From: Desulfosoma sp. | GTDB lineage: Bacteria; Desulfobacterota; Syntrophobacteria; Syntrophobacterales; DSM-9756 | DNA: 64,000 nt | NCBI GenBank assembly: GCA_037481875.1 | Contig: JBBFKY010000014.1 | Coordinates: 12,997 to 76,996 of the forward strand | Direction of reading: 5' to 3' | Part shown: positions 1-8,423 of the stretch, piece after piece | Position numbering within the stretch: the first letter of the stretch is position 1 | How the letters are laid out: each line of letters opens with the position of its first letter | Program-made: the position numbers and the translations under genes | Notes under the pieces: generated by a model | Seen by the model: only the letters and a program-made list of their open reading frames with translations | The model's database searches: none | Told to the model about the DNA's origin: nothing

Positions 1-45
1 AACTCTTTGGTGTGAACCCTTTATTTTTCTCCTGGAGGTGTTTGC

Positions 46-2013
46 ATGAAGGGAAGAGGACAATGGACGATCGGAAAGAGAATCGCTGCGGTGGCGCTGC
101 TTCCTCTCTTGGTGGTGTTAGGCTTTGCGGGGATCCAAATGAAAGACAAATGGCGGGATGCGACCATTGAACGGCAAATGGACGCCAATGTCCGGCTCAT
201 GGCCGAAACATCCCGGACCCTCACGGTTCTTCAAAAGGAGCGGGGGTTGTCGGCTTTGATGCTTTCCGGAGGAGACGTCAAGGCACAGCTCCAAACCCAA
301 CGCGGAGAATCCGATCAGGCATTCGCCTCCCTATTGAAACTCCTGGATGAAGCCACCATCGCCGAGGGAGCCAAGCGTGCCCTTCGTGCGGCCCGGGAAG
401 ATCTTCGAAGGCTGAGAGATGAAGTGGACCGTGGGGTGGCCTCCGGTGAGAGCTTCAAGGCTTATTCCAAGATCGTGGAAACCATGCTCGATGTCGAAAA
501 AGCGTGCTCCAATGCTAAAACAACCAAGGGCATCGGCAAGCGGCTGGTGACCGTTTCCCTTCTGGATTTCGCAAAGGAAAATGCAGGGAAGCTTCGGGGA
601 TTTGGATCCTCATTGTTGGCCCGCAACAAGCCTCTTAACGACGGCGAGTTCAAGGCGCTCGTAGAATACCGCGGTGCCTTTCGCGCCAGCCTCGCCAGCC
701 CGGCCATGGTCCTGTCGAAAAAGGCAGAGGATCAGCTCGCCCGCGTTCAGGAACAGCCGCACTGGAACGAAAGCGAGCGCCTGTTTCTGCAGGTCCTTCA
801 TGGATCGAGGGACGGAACGTTCGAGGTGGCTCCCAATGCCTTCTTTCAGGTTCTGTCACAGGTGATTCAGGATCTGGACGCGGTCATTGCCTCGGAACTA
901 GCCGATATCCTTCGGAGCGTTGAGAAGATTCGCGCGGAGTCGGTGCGGGCGCTGTGGATCTCAGGAGGAGTCCTTGCGGTGTTGTTTTTGGCTATGCTTG
1001 TGGTTTTCTTCATATCCAAAAGGAGCATCATCGGAGCCCTAACGCGTGCTACCACGCTGTTTGAACGTAGCGCCCGGGACCTTCAAGCCTCTGCCACGGA
1101 GATCGCCGTATCGGGGGCGAAACTTGCCGACGGTGCCACCCGCCAGGCCGCATCCCTGGAAGAGGTCGCTTCCGCCATGGAAGAGATGACCGCCACGGTC
1201 CGCCAAAACACGGAAACCGTGAAGAAGTTGGATGGTTTCGCCAAGCTGACGGCGGAGAGTATGAAAACGAGCCACAAGGCGCTGAAGCAGACCGCTCAAG
1301 CCATGTCGGGGGTTTCAACGACCGGTGCCGAAGCGAGCAAGATCGCCAAGACCATCGATGAAATTGCCTTCCAGACCAATCTTTTGGCGTTGAACGCCGC
1401 CGTGGAGGCCGCTCGAGCTGGAGAAGCCGGAGCTGGGTTCGCTGTGGTCGCCGAAGAAGTCCGAAATCTGGCCATGCGCGCGTCCGAAGCGTCCAGGAGC
1501 ACTCAGAAGTTCATCGGGGAAATGATCCAGCAGGTGGAAAACAGCGGGAAACTCATCGGTGAGGCTCTCACATCTTTCTACAAAATGGGTGAAGACGCCA
1601 AATCCGTAACGAATCTGGTGAAAGAAATCGCTGACGCCAGCGCCGAACAGCAAAGAGGGATCGAGCAGATCAATGCGGCCATCCAGGACTTGGACCGCGT
1701 CGTCCAACAGAATGCGGCTAATGCCGAAGAAACGGCGGCGGCTTCCGAGGAATTGAAAACCCTCTCGGGCCAGATTTTCGACCAGACCTTGGAGTTGAAA
1801 GCCCTGGTCGGGGGTTCGAAAGAGGGCGATGCCTCGGGTGGGGTTCCGGTCCCTTCAAAGCCTGAAAAAGGTACCGGGGCTTCGGGATCTCGGGCGAAAG
1901 CCGCCGATGGCCGAACGGCTTCCCGGTCGAACGGATCCTCGAGGTCGTCGAAGAAGGGGCCGCCTTTGAAGGAGGCACCAACGGGAGCGGCCTTGGATTT
2001 CGATGATTTTTAA
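46..2013 (+). CDS. Methyl-accepting chemotaxis protein with NIT-type sensor domain
   Basis: A 655-residue membrane chemoreceptor. A first membrane segment lies at about residues 12-30, a long helical periplasmic region (about 35-300) begins with the LQKERGLSA motif typical of NIT (nitrate/nitrite-sensing) domains, and a second membrane segment spans about 302-325. A cytoplasmic signalling domain follows, with the highly conserved hairpin tip (IAFQTNLLALNAAVEAARAG, about residues 440-460). No clear HAMP domain sits between the second membrane helix and the signalling coil. The C-terminal 60 residues are Ser/Gly/Lys-rich and end in an acidic FDDF tail. The start is set by a GGAGGTG ribosome site 6-8 bases upstream. 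It should signal to CheA/CheW; the NIT ligand (nitrate, nitrite or another anion) is inferred from the domain only. No other che genes are in the window. Confidence 0.93.
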   Translation: MKGRGQWTIGKRIAAVALLPLLVVLGFAGIQMKDKWRDATIERQMDANVRLMAETSRTLTVLQKERGLSALMLSGGDVKAQLQTQRGESDQAFASLLKLLDEATIAEGAKRALRAAREDLRRLRDEVDRGVASGESFKAYSKIVETMLDVEKACSNAKTTKGIGKRLVTVSLLDFAKENAGKLRGFGSSLLARNKPLNDGEFKALVEYRGAFRASLASPAMVLSKKAEDQLARVQEQPHWNESERLFLQVLHGSRDGTFEVAPNAFFQVLSQVIQDLDAVIASELADILRSVEKIRAESVRALWISGGVLAVLFLAMLVVFFISKRSIIGALTRATTLFERSARDLQASATEIAVSGAKLADGATRQAASLEEVASAMEEMTATVRQNTETVKKLDGFAKLTAESMKTSHKALKQTAQAMSGVSTTGAEASKIAKTIDEIAFQTNLLALNAAVEAARAGEAGAGFAVVAEEVRNLAMRASEASRSTQKFIGEMIQQVENSGKLIGEALTSFYKMGEDAKSVTNLVKEIADASAEQQRGIEQINAAIQDLDRVVQQNAANAEETAAASEELKTLSGQIFDQTLELKALVGGSKEGDASGGVPVPSKPEKGTGASGSRAKAADGRTASRSNGSSRSSKKGPPLKEAPTGAALDFDDF

Positions 2014-2044
2014 TGAAGGATCCTGCCTGCCTTGATTCATTGCT

Positions 2045-2488
2045 TTAAGCATGCGATAGAGTGCGGATCAGTTGGTTTTGTATCTTCTCTACCCGCTCTA
2101 AAAAGCCGCCATCCCTTCGGCCCAGGGCGCCACGCAAGGGGTTGCAAAGACGGGAATCGGACGGATGCTCGGGCCGAAAGAGCCCGGTTTCGGCGATGAG
2201 GAAGAAGTATTCCAACTTCACCTTTGACGGGAATCATTGCACTTGGTTTAAGAGGTACGACTTCACGCAGGTGCCGCAACCCTGGCTTTGGGCTTGATCC
2301 AGCTCGGCGACGAGTGGGGCCGGCTTCACGCTTCCACGGGCTAGAAGCGTTGAAGCTTCGGCTGCGGCCAAAGCTCCGGCCGAGACTTCCTTCCGTATCC
2401 ATGGTGCTTTGGCAGGTGCCCGCAGCAAACAACCCGGTTCATGAAGTCCAAGGATCTTGGGCTTCTGATCCGTAAGAATTTCCAACAT
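2045..2488 (-). pseudogene. Unrecognised gene with one in-frame TGA (broken gene or selenoprotein candidate)
   Basis: Two open stretches on the minus strand share one frame and are separated only by a TGA at 2234-2236. The first (ATG at 2488, GGGGGGA just upstream; an in-frame ATG also at 2500) gives about 84 residues with a CGTC motif near its end. The second continues for about 62 residues to a TAA at 2045 and reads like ordinary protein with good codon use. I recognise no family. A short hairpin (GAAGT/ACTTC, 2204-2219) starts 14 bases after the TGA, near where a bacterial SECIS would sit, but it lacks the GGTCT loop seen at the formate dehydrogenase Sec sites here. A nonsense-inactivated gene, selenocysteine insertion, or chance are all possible. 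Confidence 0.3.
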
Positions 2489-2724
2489 TGTTCCCCCCAT
2501 AAATCTTTCCGATCATCGTCTTGGCTTCCAAAAGAGGATCATGGCAATCCCCGCCATGGGTTTTTACGATGGTGGCACACTTACAGTGCAAAAATCGATC
2601 TGTGCCAAGACCCGCTCTTTGTGATAACTATGTAACAGCTTCCTTGAATGCAGGAGTCTGTTACTTTGCGGTTGGTCGTCGACGCGGGGCCCTTTACAGA
2701 ACAAGGCAATGAAGGGAGGAGGAC
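2489..2724. other. Intergenic region upstream of the rhodanese operon
   Basis: No convincing gene. A short hairpin CATGGC/GCCATG (2540-2558) is followed by five T residues (2561-2565) and could be a weak plus-strand terminator. The remaining sequence presumably carries the promoter of the 2725 operon; I could not pick one with confidence. Confidence 0.35.
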
Positions 2725-3819
2725 ATGGCTTTTAGGGAGAGTCCCAGATGGTTGTTGGTTCCCGTTTTCATTATTGCGGGTCTGGTCTGGGCCATGGTTT
2801 CAGCACCTTCTGCCAAGAATGCTAAAGAAGCCTATCCTTGTCAGGAGTGCCTGGCGACACCTCAGTGGCTTTTGGAACACTCGAAGGATCCCAATGTGGT
2901 CATTGTGGATGTTCGAGAAGATAAAGACCTGGATGGGCGGTTCATTCCTGGGGCTATTCGGCTTCCGTTTCGAAGCTTTCAACGCCATGACACGGTTCGA
3001 GGTGTGGGGGCGGTCTTTGTCGGGGCGATGGAAGCGCAGACGATTCTCGGTCGCGCGGGTATAGCCCGTACGGATACAGTTATCCTTTACGATTCCGTCG
3101 CTCAGGACGGCGGAGCCACGGCGTCCTATGTCTTTTGGGTGCTGGACTACCTGGGGCACCCGTCCAAGCGTATTCTGGAAAGGGGCATCGACGGCTGGGT
3201 GGAAGCCGGAGGAAAGACGGTGACGGAACCTGATCGTCGCGAACCCATTTTCTATCAGGCCCCATCCGAAGAAATTCAAAGGCTGCGCCTGGTGGACGGT
3301 CCTTTTGTTCAAAGCCGCCTAGGGGATTTTTACTACCAAATTCTGGATGTTCGTTCTTCGGAAGAATACCTGGGTGCCCGGCAAACTACGGCCCTTGATG
3401 GAAGTCCGTTGGCTCCGGGCCATATTCCTGGAGCCTTCAACGTGGATTATCGCACCAACTGGCAGGATCCTACTACCAAGGCTCTTCGCTCTTACCCCGA
3501 GTTACAAAAACTATACGCGGGTTTGGATCCCAATCGTGCCGTCATCGTCTATTGCCATTCTGGACGACGCGCCTCTTTCACTTATTTCGTGCTGCGTCTC
3601 ATGGGATTTCAAGACGTACGACTTTATGAAGCTTCATGGAACGAATGGGGAAACCCTCGATTGTATTACCCCGTGGAAACCACGCCTCACCGGCTGGAAG
3701 GGGCTCTTCCCCTGCCGACGGGCATGCCCGCCACGCCGGCAAAATCCCCTCGAGGTGCGAATGACAGCAAGAAAACACAGCCCGCCTCTTCAAGCGGTTA
3801 CATTTCTTGCGGAGGATGA
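2725..3819 (+). CDS. Exported tandem-rhodanese sulfurtransferase with C-terminal SCGG tail
   Basis: A 364-residue protein with an N-terminal membrane/signal segment (about residues 9-28), a CQEC pair just after it, and two rhodanese domains (about 45-165 and 190-320). The first lacks a catalytic cysteine (its loop reads YDSVAQD); the second has the active-site loop CHSGRR with Cys at about 277. It should therefore be a thiosulfate or persulfide sulfurtransferase acting outside the cytoplasmic membrane. The C-terminus is a flexible Ser/Pro-rich linker ending in SGYISCGG; a cysteine two residues from the end flanked by glycines recalls the swinging-arm cysteine of the sulfur carrier SoxY (GGCGG), which is my inference. 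A GGGAGGAGG ribosome site precedes the ATG. It is the first gene of an operon with two YeeE-type proteins. Confidence 0.85.
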   Translation: MAFRESPRWLLVPVFIIAGLVWAMVSAPSAKNAKEAYPCQECLATPQWLLEHSKDPNVVIVDVREDKDLDGRFIPGAIRLPFRSFQRHDTVRGVGAVFVGAMEAQTILGRAGIARTDTVILYDSVAQDGGATASYVFWVLDYLGHPSKRILERGIDGWVEAGGKTVTEPDRREPIFYQAPSEEIQRLRLVDGPFVQSRLGDFYYQILDVRSSEEYLGARQTTALDGSPLAPGHIPGAFNVDYRTNWQDPTTKALRSYPELQKLYAGLDPNRAVIVYCHSGRRASFTYFVLRLMGFQDVRLYEASWNEWGNPRLYYPVETTPHRLEGALPLPTGMPATPAKSPRGANDSKKTQPASSSGYISCGG

Positions 3820-3826
3820 AAGTGCC

Positions 3827-4381
3827 ATGAAGAAAAAAAACCGTCCAAAAAACACAAAGCCTGAGGAAGTGGCGCGGTATTGGCCGGTGCTGCCGGCGGC
3901 TTTGGCCCTGACAGGCATCATTGTTTTCATTTTCGCCAGTTTTGGACCACCGGCGTCTTCCAGCGGGTTCGTGAGCCTTCTCAAAGGCTTTTTGAGTTTC
4001 ATCGCTCCCGACTACATCGCTCATAAGGAACACTACAGAATTATTCCAGGGCCGGGTTCCTGGCTTTTTGCCTTTGTTCTCGGCATGGCGGCCGGAGGAT
4101 ACCTGGGCGGGGTCACGATGGGAAAACCGGTTCGCCATGTCCCGGCCATTTGGGAACGGCGTTTTGGAAATCGGCCGACGCTTCGTTATGCAGCTTCTTT
4201 TTTGGGAGGATTTCTCATCCTTTTTGCGGCTCGCCTGGCCGGCGGGTGCACTCTGGGACTTTTCATTGCCGGATCCACGCAGTTGGCCGTCAGCGGTCTT
4301 TATTTCGGAGTGATCATTTTTGCCGTGGCCATGCTCACCAGTCGCCTAGTGTACGGATCACACAAAGGAGGCAGCCGATGA
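3827..4381 (+). CDS. YeeE/YedE-type membrane protein, N-terminal half
   Basis: A 184-residue multi-span membrane protein of the YeeE/YedE (sulfur transport) family, half the length of the fused versions. Hydrophobic segments lie at about residues 21-37, 78-97, 121-138 and 150-172. The conserved cysteine motif RLAGGCTLG puts Cys at residue 141. In characterised YeeE/TsuA proteins conserved cysteines relay thiosulfate or polysulfide through the membrane. The start chosen is the ATG at 3827, with GGAGG about 11 bases upstream and a lysine-rich N-terminus; the open frame extends further upstream but only over the rhodanese gene in another frame. The stop overlaps the start of the next gene (ATGA), indicating translational coupling. 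Confidence 0.85.
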   Translation: MKKKNRPKNTKPEEVARYWPVLPAALALTGIIVFIFASFGPPASSSGFVSLLKGFLSFIAPDYIAHKEHYRIIPGPGSWLFAFVLGMAAGGYLGGVTMGKPVRHVPAIWERRFGNRPTLRYAASFLGGFLILFAARLAGGCTLGLFIAGSTQLAVSGLYFGVIIFAVAMLTSRLVYGSHKGGSR

Positions 4382-4920
4382 CGCAGGTTTTGCTCGGTCT
4401 TTTTTCTGGAATTGCTTTCGGCTTTGTGATTCAGCGGATCGGGGCTACGGATCCCGACGAGATGGCCCGAGCGCACCTCATGAGAGATGGTCGAATTCCT
4501 CAGTTTATGATGTTGGCTGTAGCCTTTTCAGCCCTTGGCCTGGCGGGGCTTCAGGCGGTGGGTGTGGGCCGTATGGTCATTTTACCGACTAGTGTGGTGG
4601 CCACGGGAACCGCCGCTGTACTTTTCGGGATCGGTTGGGGATTGTGCGGCTATTGTCCAGGAACCTGCTGGGCCGCCGCAGGAGAAGGTCGCCTTGACGC
4701 CGTTTTTGCGCTTCTTGGAGGTCTCGCGGGAACCGCTGTTTTCGCCCATTTCCATGAATGGATCATCCCGGTGCTTTATATGCCCACCAATAAGGGACCA
4801 CTGAGCCTGGAAGACTGGGTGGGAAACCGATACGTTGCCGCCTTTGGGCTTGCCTTGGTTTTTGCCGCCGCGGCCTGGGGCATCGGCAAGATCTGGAAGG
4901 ACGGTATTAGGGATGCTTAA
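4378..4920 (+). CDS. YeeE/YedE-type membrane protein, C-terminal half
   Basis: A 180-residue partner of the preceding gene with hydrophobic spans at about residues 3-20, 43-60, 68-90, 108-125 and 152-170. It carries the family motif GLCGYCPGTC, giving Cys90, Cys93 and Cys97. The ATG overlaps the upstream stop by four bases. Together the two halves should form one complete channel-like sulfur-compound transporter, and the adjacent membrane-anchored sulfurtransferase suggests that sulfane sulfur is handed to or from it. The substrate (thiosulfate, polysulfide, other) cannot be read from sequence. Confidence 0.85.
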   Translation: MTQVLLGLFSGIAFGFVIQRIGATDPDEMARAHLMRDGRIPQFMMLAVAFSALGLAGLQAVGVGRMVILPTSVVATGTAAVLFGIGWGLCGYCPGTCWAAAGEGRLDAVFALLGGLAGTAVFAHFHEWIIPVLYMPTNKGPLSLEDWVGNRYVAAFGLALVFAAAAWGIGKIWKDGIRDA

Positions 4921-5539
4921 AGCGGGTTGGAAGATTCCATGGTTTTGGAGCCTGGTGGTGGGTCTTTTGTGGAACTGTTCCGGGGGGCAGGGGCCGGAAA
5001 AGACGGCTGTCCCACACGTTCCCCGAGGCTATGCCCCTGTGCTGGAATTCGTTCATCATGGACGCCAATTGCGTTTCGGCCCTTTTGTGGGTTACTACTT
5101 TCGACCTGAAGTTCCTGATAATATGAGCCGTATTCGTTTGGTGTGTTTCAACGAAGGAAAATTTTACTCGTCGGATGCTCCTGAAAACGCTTTACTTTAT
5201 GAAGGCGACGGGATCCTGACTGATCTTCCTTTCGTCGAAAAAGCCGTCCCTCAAGGGGCAGAGAGAATTCAGCCGATCTTTTTTCCGGAAGCTCCTTCCG
5301 CCTGGCTGGAGACACGCCCGGAACCCCGCGATGCCTATGTCCATTTTCATTCGTGCCACGATGCCTCCGGAGCTGTGCTCACTGGCTTTTGGATTCGGCA
5401 TGTGGCCGTTCGGGATTTCACCTACGACATGGGTGGGCGCGTAGGTCCCGATAGCCCTCTCTACCATCGAGTGTTTAAGGGGCAAGACACAGGATTTCCT
5501 CGAATCATTGAGTTCGACCATGGAAAACCCAAGCTCTAG
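4913..5539 (+). CDS. Exported protein of unknown function, last gene of the rhodanese-YeeE operon
   Basis: A 208-residue protein overlapping the end of the preceding gene by eight bases. The N-terminus is basic then hydrophobic (about residues 9-20) with Cys22 in a poor lipobox context (LWNC), so it is either a non-standard lipoprotein or a normal secreted or anchored protein. The mature part is rich in aromatic residues and histidines, with an HFHSCHD cluster around residues 143-149. I do not recognise the family. Its position suggests a periplasmic accessory role in sulfur-compound handling; that is inference. The ATG at 4913 was chosen because it opens directly into the export signal. Confidence 0.7.
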   Translation: MLKAGWKIPWFWSLVVGLLWNCSGGQGPEKTAVPHVPRGYAPVLEFVHHGRQLRFGPFVGYYFRPEVPDNMSRIRLVCFNEGKFYSSDAPENALLYEGDGILTDLPFVEKAVPQGAERIQPIFFPEAPSAWLETRPEPRDAYVHFHSCHDASGAVLTGFWIRHVAVRDFTYDMGGRVGPDSPLYHRVFKGQDTGFPRIIEFDHGKPKL

Positions 5540-5544
5540 AAAAG

Positions 5545-5703
5545 ATGGCCTCCCCCTATGATGAAGGACGACGCCTGGCCATGGCTTTGAGCGAAGCAGG
5601 AAGGCGGTCGTCGAAGGATCTTATCCGCGGTCGTGTCATCAGCTTATTTGTAGAGTGCCGCAATCTGGGGTGTCGTTACGAGGTGACGGTTGGAGTTTGC
5701 TAA
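5545..5703 (+). CDS. Possible small protein (52 aa), unknown
   Basis: A short frame starting five bases after the preceding stop, encoding a 52-residue basic protein with three cysteines near the C-terminus (VECRNLGCRYEVTVGVC). The sequence reads like protein, but no Shine-Dalgarno motif is visible and no family is recognised. It could be a real small operon member or chance. Confidence 0.25.
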   Translation: MASPYDEGRRLAMALSEAGRRSSKDLIRGRVISLFVECRNLGCRYEVTVGVC

Positions 5704-5714
5704 GGGATGGTTAT

Positions 5715-5940
5715 GGGGCGGACACAAGGGTGAGGCCCTGCAGGGTGAGGCGCTTCTTGGTTCTTCGGATGAAATAGTTTCCTTGGGCGGACACATGGGT
5801 TCGGCCCTACGGGGCTCTCACAGAAGGGATGGGTCATGGGGCGGACACAAGGGTCCGCCCCACGGGTCGAGGCGATTTTTCTTGGTCTTTCGGGTGAAAT
5901 GCTTTCCTGGGACGGACACATGGCTCCGGCCCTGTAGGGA
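5715..5940. repeat. Intergenic palindromic repeat cluster A
   Basis: Two tandem copies, about 124 bp apart, of a composite unit. Each has two GC-rich palindromic cores of the form GGGCGGACACAnGGGTCCGCCC (cores near 5715, 5785, 5838 and 5910). The spacer conserved between cores reads about TTCTTGGTCTTTCGG, then GATGAAA or GTGAAA. The same unit occurs at 18268-18497 and 21471-21555. Apparent reading frames across it are products of the repeat. Confidence 0.75.
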
Positions 5941-6312
5941 TTTATCGAGAGGGAGAGGGTCTAAACCACGTCTCGAGGAGCATGTCTGACAACCAATTTC
6001 TTTCTGGCAGCACGGGCGCCCTGGTGGCACAAACGTCGGGGTAGAAGCCGCGCCTAGCCCTTACAACAGAAGACCTGAAATTGGTCCTTTGCCTCAAGGA
6101 AAGAGGATCTTTGGCGATCTTTCTTTGCCAGTAGGAGAACCCCACTTTCAAGTCAAGATTCGGTTTCGGGCGGCTATCAGGCGTGCTTATCAAAAGGGAG
6201 GAGTCTATGAAGTCGCCTCGCGAGGCTGTGGAATGAGGGCTTTTGTCCTCACCCACGGAAAATGTGGGTGAGGGCTTTCTTTTGATGATCCTGAAAATTG
6301 TCCTGAGGGGGT
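5941..6312. other. Intergenic region with strong hairpin
   Basis: No supported gene. The notable element is a perfect 10-bp stem CCTCACCCAC/GTGGGTGAGG (6247-6256 and 6264-6273, loop 6257-6263) followed on the plus strand by GCTTTCTTTT. It lies 40 bases beyond the fdhA stop, so it may also stall minus-strand transcription, although that side has no clean T-run. Confidence 0.5.
6247..6283 (+). terminator. Hairpin terminator between convergent transcripts
   Basis: Perfect 10-bp G+C-rich stem with a 7-base loop and a T-rich plus-strand tail (CTTTCTTTT). The orientation favours termination of plus-strand transcription before it enters fdhA antisense. Confidence 0.5.
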
Positions 6313-8364
6313 TTAGGATGCTGCTTTGGCTTTACGGATCGACACCGCTCCAACCTTGAACTCCGGGATTTTGGCTAATGGGTCGTAGTCCTTAGCGCTT
6401 GTGAGGATGTTGGCGGGGCTTTCCCCAAAATGGATGGTGGTAAAAAGTGTTCCAGGTGCGACACGGTCTGTGATCCTCACAGGGGCCAGCATTTCTCCTC
6501 GACGCGACTTCACCACTACCAACTCTCCAGAAGATACCCCGATCCTAGAGGCATCCTTTGGATGCATTTCCACATACCCTTCCCGTTGTTCTCGATCCAG
6601 CTGCGGTGAAATGCGTGTCATTGTTCCCGTATGATAATGAGCGAACATACGTCCCGTAGAAAGCACAAAAGGGTATTCCTCCGAAGGTTTCTCCGCAGGA
6701 TCCTGGTGTTCCACCGCGTGGAATGTTCCGCGTCCTTTGGTGAAGCGATCCCGATGCAGATACCGGGTTCCGGGATGTTCGGCCGTCGGGCACGGCCAGA
6801 ACAGCCCATCGATGCCGAGACGGCTGTAGCTCATCCCTCCGTAATGAGCAGGGCTCATTCGAGTGATTTCTTGAAATATCTCTTCGGGAGTTCGATAAGA
6901 CATCGGATATCCCATGATGGTGGATAAACGACATAAGATTTCCCAATCTGGAAGTGACTGCCCTACGGGATCCACCGCTTTTCGAATCCTTTGGCAACGC
7001 CTTTCGGTATTTGTAAACGTTCCATCCTTTTCCGCCGCCGAAGTCGCGGGAAGGACCACATCCGCCACTTGCGCCGTTTCCGACAGGAAGATATCTTGGA
7101 CGACAAGAAAATCCAGCCGCCGCAGCGCTTGACTCAAGTGATGCCAGTCGGGGTCGCTGAGTTTCGGGTTTTCCCCAATAACATAAAGGGCTTTCAGCTT
7201 TCCCGCCATCATTGCAAAGGCCATCTCCGTGATGGTAAGACCCGGCTTCTCCGGTATGGGCCGTCCCCACGCTTTGGCAAAGCGTTCTCTTACCTCAGGA
7301 TTCGTTACCGCCTGATAACCCGGAAGCAGTGTGGGCAGTCCTCCCATGTCGCAGGCCCCCTGAACATTGTTTTGTCCCCGCAAGGGATTCACGCCACCTC
7401 CGCGTACGCCGACGTTTCCACAGAGCATGGCCAGGTTACAGATTGCCTTGACGTTATCCACACCGGTGACATGTTGCGTGATGCCCATGGTGTAGAAAAT
7501 GGATGCGGGCTTATGAGTGGCGTAAATCTCCGCCAGTTTCTCCAGGTCCTTGGCGGGCACTCCTGTTATGGTTTCCGCACGCTTCGGATTGTAGGCGACA
7601 ACAACCTCTTTCATCTTGTCAAAGTTTTCCGTACGTTCCTCAATGTATGATTTGTCCTCCCAGCCGTTTTGCAGGATCACATGCATCACTCCGTTGAGGA
7701 GTGCCACATCCGTTCCGGGCTTGTGGTGCACGGCGAGATCCGCAAAGCGAGCCAGCTGAATCTTTCGTGGGTCCGCCACCAAAAGTTTGGCCCCTTTCTC
7801 CCGGGCCCGCAGCATGCGACGCGCCACAAGGGGATGGCATTCCGTGGTGTTCGATCCGATCACGAAAACACAGGCTGACTCCTCGATTTCCTCGATGGAA
7901 TTGGTCATGGCCCCACTCCCGAACGCGGCGGTAAGACCTACCACCGTTGAGGAGTGTCACAAACGAGCACAGTGATCGATATTGTTGGTTCCTAAAACCG
8001 CGCGAGCGAATTTTTGCGCCAGATAATTTTCCTCATTGGTTATCTTGGCCGAAACCAAAACCCCTATACTCTCAGGGCCGTAGGTGTCCCGAATCTTTTC
8101 GAGCTTTTCAGCGGTGATCGCCAAAGCTTGGTCCCAGCTCACTTTGCGGAACCGTCCGCTGATTTTCACAAGAGGCGCCTTGAGGCGCAAAGGATGCGTG
8201 ACGGCTTCATGGAGGTTCCAGCCCTTGATACAAAGCTTTCCTTGATTTACCGGGTGCGTTTTCAAAGGCATTGTGCCGATGAACCGGCCGTTGAGCACCT
8301 TCAACAGCACACCGCATCCCGTTCCGCAATACCAGCACACGGAAGGTACGAGCTTGTAGTCCAT
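6313..8364 (-). CDS. fdhA: Formate dehydrogenase catalytic subunit, selenoprotein
   Basis: A 683-residue molybdopterin/tungstopterin enzyme that interconverts formate and CO2. Cys10, Cys13, Cys17 and Cys45 bind the [4Fe-4S] cluster, with Lys47 (CIKG) as the electron-relay lysine. Selenocysteine is encoded by the TGA at 7957-7959 (residue 136) in the context DHCARL-U-HSSTV, the standard FDH-H active site including the following histidine. Eleven bases after the TGA is a hairpin GGTGGTA-GGTCT-TACCGCC (7927-7945), matching the loop of known bacterial fdhF SECIS elements, so the frame must be read through. The C-terminal molybdopterin domain (about 560-680) is complete. There is no N-terminal ferredoxin extension and no signal peptide, so it is cytoplasmic. 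It is the last gene of a minus-strand operon with hdrA, mvhD and an FdhB-like gene; GGGGAG precedes the ATG. Confidence 0.95.
7927..7945 (-). promoter_or_regulatory. bSECIS element of fdhA
   Basis: On the minus strand the sequence folds as a 7-bp stem (one G-T pair) with loop GGTCT, starting 11 bases downstream of the UGA. This geometry and loop match the SelB-binding hairpin of fdhF. Confidence 0.88.
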
Positions 8365-8423
8365 GGCTTTTCTCCCCTACGAGACTTTCTTAGGTGAGAT
8401 CTTTGCCCTTTACGCCTCAAAGG

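Noticed and set aside
2571-2596. TGGCAC...GTGC as a sigma-54 promoter for the rhodanese operon
   Set aside because: GG and GC are separated by twelve bases instead of ten.
5690-5989. 99-codon plus-strand frame and overlapping minus-strand frames
   Set aside because: They lie entirely in palindromic repeat cluster A, and similar frames appear in clusters B and C, so they reflect the repeat rather than coding.
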